7,216 nt of DNA from positions 1 through 7,216 of the forward strand of contig JAJTBM010000148.1 in NCBI GenBank assembly GCA_021286885.1, read 5' to 3'. This DNA comes from Rhodocyclales bacterium. Lineage in GTDB: Bacteria; Pseudomonadota; Gammaproteobacteria; Burkholderiales; Rhodocyclaceae. Shown one piece after another: positions 5,608-7,216 of this stretch. The notes under the pieces are model-generated. The model had not been told where the DNA came from, searched no databases, and was given only the letters and a program-made list of their open reading frames with translations. The number at the start of each line of letters is the position of its first letter. The stretch's first letter is position 1. A program made the position numbers and the translations under genes.

Positions 5608-6141
5608 ATGATGCTCGCCTGTCTGCTGGCGGCCCTGCCCGTCCGGGCGACCGATGCCCCCACCCCGCCGGCAGCCCCGGTCAGCACGCCCCCGGCGGCA
5701 TCGCCAGAACCAGCCATCCCCACAGCCCTTGCCCCCGCGCCCACAGCCGAGGCCGAACCCGAAGACGACGGCCCCCACCCCATCCTGGCCGATGCTGTTG
5801 TCTGGAAAGCGCGCCCCGGCAACCCGGGCCAGCAAATCGCCTGGGTGCTGGGGGGCGACAAGCAGCCCGGCCCCTACATCCTGCGGGTGAAACTCGCCCA
5901 AGGCGCCCGCATCCCCGTCCATACCCATCCGGACGACCGGATCACCACCGTCACCAAGGGCACCGTGTTCGTGGGTTTTGGCAGCATTTTCGACGAAACC
6001 CGGGTGCGTGCGATTCCCACCGGCGCGGTCTATCTGGCCCCCGCCGAGCAATCCCATTACGTGTGGGCCCGGGATGGGGATGTGGAATACCAGGAATCCG
6101 GCATCGGCCCCACCACCACCGCTTTTCATCACCACGAGTAG
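5608..6141 (+). CDS. Secreted single-domain cupin protein
   Basis: A 177-residue protein. The first 14 residues are hydrophobic (cleavage plausible after VRA), though this signal-like segment lacks the usual positive charge at its start. A Pro/Ala-rich, unstructured-looking stretch covers about 16-50. Residues 60-170 form one cupin barrel: motif 1 at 99-125 with Gly99, His105 and His107, and motif 2 at 139-154 with Gly139 and His150. The usual motif-1 Glu is absent; the HTHPDDR pattern has Arg111 there, as I recall for a group of periplasmic cupins of unknown function. Metal binding by the three His is likely but no reaction can be named. GGAG lies eight bases before the ATG; a second ATG follows at once. 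The gene is 76 bp after the transporter on the same strand, so co-transcription is possible. Confidence 0.85.
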   Translation: MMLACLLAALPVRATDAPTPPAAPVSTPPAASPEPAIPTALAPAPTAEAEPEDDGPHPILADAVVWKARPGNPGQQIAWVLGGDKQPGPYILRVKLAQGARIPVHTHPDDRITTVTKGTVFVGFGSIFDETRVRAIPTGAVYLAPAEQSHYVWARDGDVEYQESGIGPTTTAFHHHE

Positions 6142-6142
6142 A

Positions 6143-6171
6143 ACGGGCCGCAGCCCTGGGGCCCGGCCCGT
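6143..6171. terminator. GC-rich hairpin between the convergent cupin and EF-hand genes
   Basis: ACGGGCC (6143-6149) pairs with GGCCCGT (6165-6171), with further pairing of GCCC and GGGC inside. It begins two bases after the cupin stop codon and lies 21 bases past the EF-hand gene's end. There is no T-run on either strand, so termination is plausible but unproven. Confidence 0.5.
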
Positions 6172-6192
6172 CATCACCCTGCGCGTCAAAGA

Positions 6193-7014
6193 TCAGGCGA
6201 TGGCCGACAGCCCCGAACTGGCCGCCTGGGTGGCGGTGGTGGAATTATCGGTGCCATAGGCATGGGCCAGTTTCATGATGCGATGCATCAGGGCCGCCTC
6301 CTGGCGCTGGCTCACCGAGGCACTGCCGGTACTCCCCGCCGCCGTGCTATCCGCACTGCTGCCGGTGCTGCTGGAGCTGGAGCTGCGGCTCGACTCGGCA
6401 TAGGCCCGGGCCTCGGCACCACTCACCTTGCCATCCTTGTTGGTATCCGCCTTGTCAAAATTGCTGACGATGCTGGAGATGAGCTGGGTACGGGCATCAT
6501 CGGCGCTGCTCGTGCTGCTGGTACCGCTGCTGCTGGAAGTGCTGGAGGTGCTGGAAGTGGCGCTGGCCGACTGGAGCTGGCTGGTGAGTTGATCCTTGGT
6601 GAAGCCATCATCGGCATCCCCATCGCCATCCCCCTTGGGCGGCGGCGGAGGCATGCCCCCCGCCCCCTGGGGCCCGCCCTGACCACCCCCATGGTGGCCA
6701 TGGACTTGGCCACGCACGGCCTGATCCTGCATGCTCGCCGCCAGCTTCTGGAGGGTGCTGGAGAACTCGCTTTCGGTGACCTGGCCGTTACCATCCGAAT
6801 CCAAGGCCTTGAACATCTGGGTGGCTTCATCGCTCACGCTGCTGGATGAAGACGTAGCGCTGCTACTGCCACTGGCCTTCTGCAGCGCGGCCTGGAGGTC
6901 GCTGACTTCCAGATAGCCCTTGTTACTGCTGTCCAGCTTGGAGAACAGCTTGCTTGCCATTTCGGACGGGTCGGGCCGGGCATACGTACTGTAGCCACTT
7001 ACACTGCTGACCAT
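6193..7014 (-). CDS. Serine-rich EF-hand calcium-binding protein
   Basis: A 273-residue protein with EF-hand loops separated by low-complexity Ser/Thr tracts. Loop 1 at 28-39 (DSSNKGYLEVSD) ends in Asp instead of Glu. Loop 2 at 72-83 (DSDGNGQVTESE) and the last loop at 190-201 (DTNKDGKVSGAE) are canonical. An acidic run at 129-142 (GDGDADDG followed by FTKDQL) looks like a degenerate loop. Between loops 2 and 3 lies a His/Gly/Pro segment (105-126) with HGHH and five prolines. There is no signal peptide or membrane segment, so it is cytoplasmic or leaves by a leaderless route. Proteins of this type in Betaproteobacteria are often labelled XopAW-like calcium-binding effectors; I recall that label but see no type III secretion genes here, so effector status is not supported. 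The start has AGGA eight bases upstream. It converges on the cupin gene. Confidence 0.88.
   Translation of the reverse strand: MVSSVSGYSTYARPDPSEMASKLFSKLDSSNKGYLEVSDLQAALQKASGSSSATSSSSSVSDEATQMFKALDSDGNGQVTESEFSSTLQKLAASMQDQAVRGQVHGHHGGGQGGPQGAGGMPPPPPKGDGDGDADDGFTKDQLTSQLQSASATSSTSSTSSSSGTSSTSSADDARTQLISSIVSNFDKADTNKDGKVSGAEARAYAESSRSSSSSSTGSSADSTAAGSTGSASVSQRQEAALMHRIMKLAHAYGTDNSTTATQAASSGLSAIA
6532..6558 (-). repeat. Three 9-bp tandem repeats in the EF-hand gene
   Basis: Three adjacent 9-bp units (GCTGGAAGT, GCTGGAGGT, GCTGGAAGT on the plus strand) encode repeated Thr-Ser-Ser on the minus strand. They sit in the linker before the last EF-hand. Because the unit is a multiple of three, copy-number change would alter linker length without a frameshift. 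Confidence 0.7.
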
Positions 7015-7054
7015 GATGTCTTTCCTTTCATGACGTGCCTGATTACTTGAATGA

Positions 7055-7072
7055 CTCGAACTGCTCGAACTG
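7055..7072. repeat. 9-bp tandem repeat upstream of the EF-hand gene
   Basis: CTCGAACTG occurs twice back to back, about 40-58 bp before the EF-hand start codon. The preceding nine bases (7046-7054) are a poor third copy. It could be a regulator's direct-repeat site in the leader or promoter. Confidence 0.5.
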
Positions 7073-7177
7073 CGCTGATTGCCTCATGGGTGCCCGATGC
7101 TTCAGCACCCTGCTGCAATGCGACTCCCTGAGCAATTTGGCGGCCCAAAAGGCGCCGGATTGACGCCAAGGGAGGTC

Positions 7178-7198
7178 ATGAAAGGTAAAAGCCCGTAA
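7178..7198 (+). other. Six-codon reading frame with strong Shine-Dalgarno
   Basis: GGGAGG (7170-7175) lies two bases before an ATG that opens a MKGKSP frame and then TAA. The spacing is shorter than ideal. It could be a leader peptide for a gene beyond the right edge, or chance. Confidence 0.2.
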
Positions 7199-7216
7199 AG
7201 AAAAATCCTGCTCATG

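Larger units (their letters stand above)
7015..7216. other. Upstream region of the EF-hand gene, no recognised gene
   Basis: This 202-bp stretch runs to the right edge. It holds a 9-bp tandem repeat (7055-7072), a GGGTGC/GCACCC hairpin (7088-7093, 7105-7110), a TTGGCG/CGCCAA inverted repeat (7137-7142, 7164-7169) and a six-codon reading frame with a strong Shine-Dalgarno (7178-7198). I could not place a convincing promoter. The window ends exactly on an ATG (7214-7216), which has no nearby Shine-Dalgarno. Confidence 0.5.

Noticed and set aside
5551..6189. Minus-strand 212-codon frame opposite the cupin gene
   Set aside because: The plus strand encodes a recognisable cupin with a ribosome binding site; the antisense product is Gly-rich and unrecognised.
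6262..6849. Plus-strand 195-codon frame opposite the EF-hand gene
   Set aside because: Shadow frame; the minus strand has clear EF-hand loops and a ribosome binding site.
7141..7170. Sigma-54-like promoter for the EF-hand gene (minus strand TTGGCG ... GGC)
   Set aside because: GG and GC spacing fits, but the -12 element lacks the expected TTGC and the -24 is only partial.
1..7216. CRISPR array, insertion sequence, tRNA, rRNA or riboswitch
   Set aside because: No regularly spaced repeats, transposase, terminal repeats, cloverleaf or known aptamer core was seen in either strand.

Overview
The window is about two-thirds GC by eye, has dense divergent and convergent gene pairs, and carries a PEP-CTERM (exosortase-sorted) protein gene, a neisserial-type NsrR cysteine spacing and an Ser-rich EF-hand protein of a kind common in environmental Betaproteobacteria. 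I infer a Gram-negative betaproteobacterium, possibly Rhodocyclales-like; the order is a guess. No mobile element, CRISPR array, tRNA or rRNA was seen.

Left part (1-2321): a nitric-oxide defence module. The flavohemoglobin gene hmp (minus strand, cut by the left window edge within a few codons of its end) is divergent from an nsrR-type repressor gene. Their shared 162-bp spacer holds a near-palindromic NsrR operator lying over the predicted hmp -10 box, with extra NsrR half-sites on both sides, one at the predicted nsrR -35. The repressor is unusual: a complete Fe-S NsrR domain with Asp8 and three Cys is fused in one reading frame to a complete Nudix hydrolase domain. A strong bidirectional terminator follows.

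Middle part (2341-5531): a lower-GC gene for a secreted PEP-CTERM protein preceded by a very AT-rich upstream region; a GlxA/FtrA-type regulator (DJ-1/PfpI domain plus AraC helix-turn-helix); and, divergent from it, a 12-helix major facilitator transporter. The 120-bp regulator/transporter spacer contains three copies of TTTACGC, two as a perfect inverted repeat, a strong candidate autoregulatory operator. A fourth copy lies upstream of the PEP-CTERM gene.

Right part (5532-7216): a small secreted cupin protein converges on a cytoplasmic-looking, serine-rich EF-hand protein, with a GC-rich hairpin between them. The last 200 bases upstream of the EF-hand gene hold short repeats, a hairpin and a six-codon reading frame with a good Shine-Dalgarno sequence, but no recognised gene.

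The most noteworthy item is the NsrR-Nudix fusion paired with hmp: an NO sensor covalently joined to a nucleotide-diphosphate hydrolase fold.
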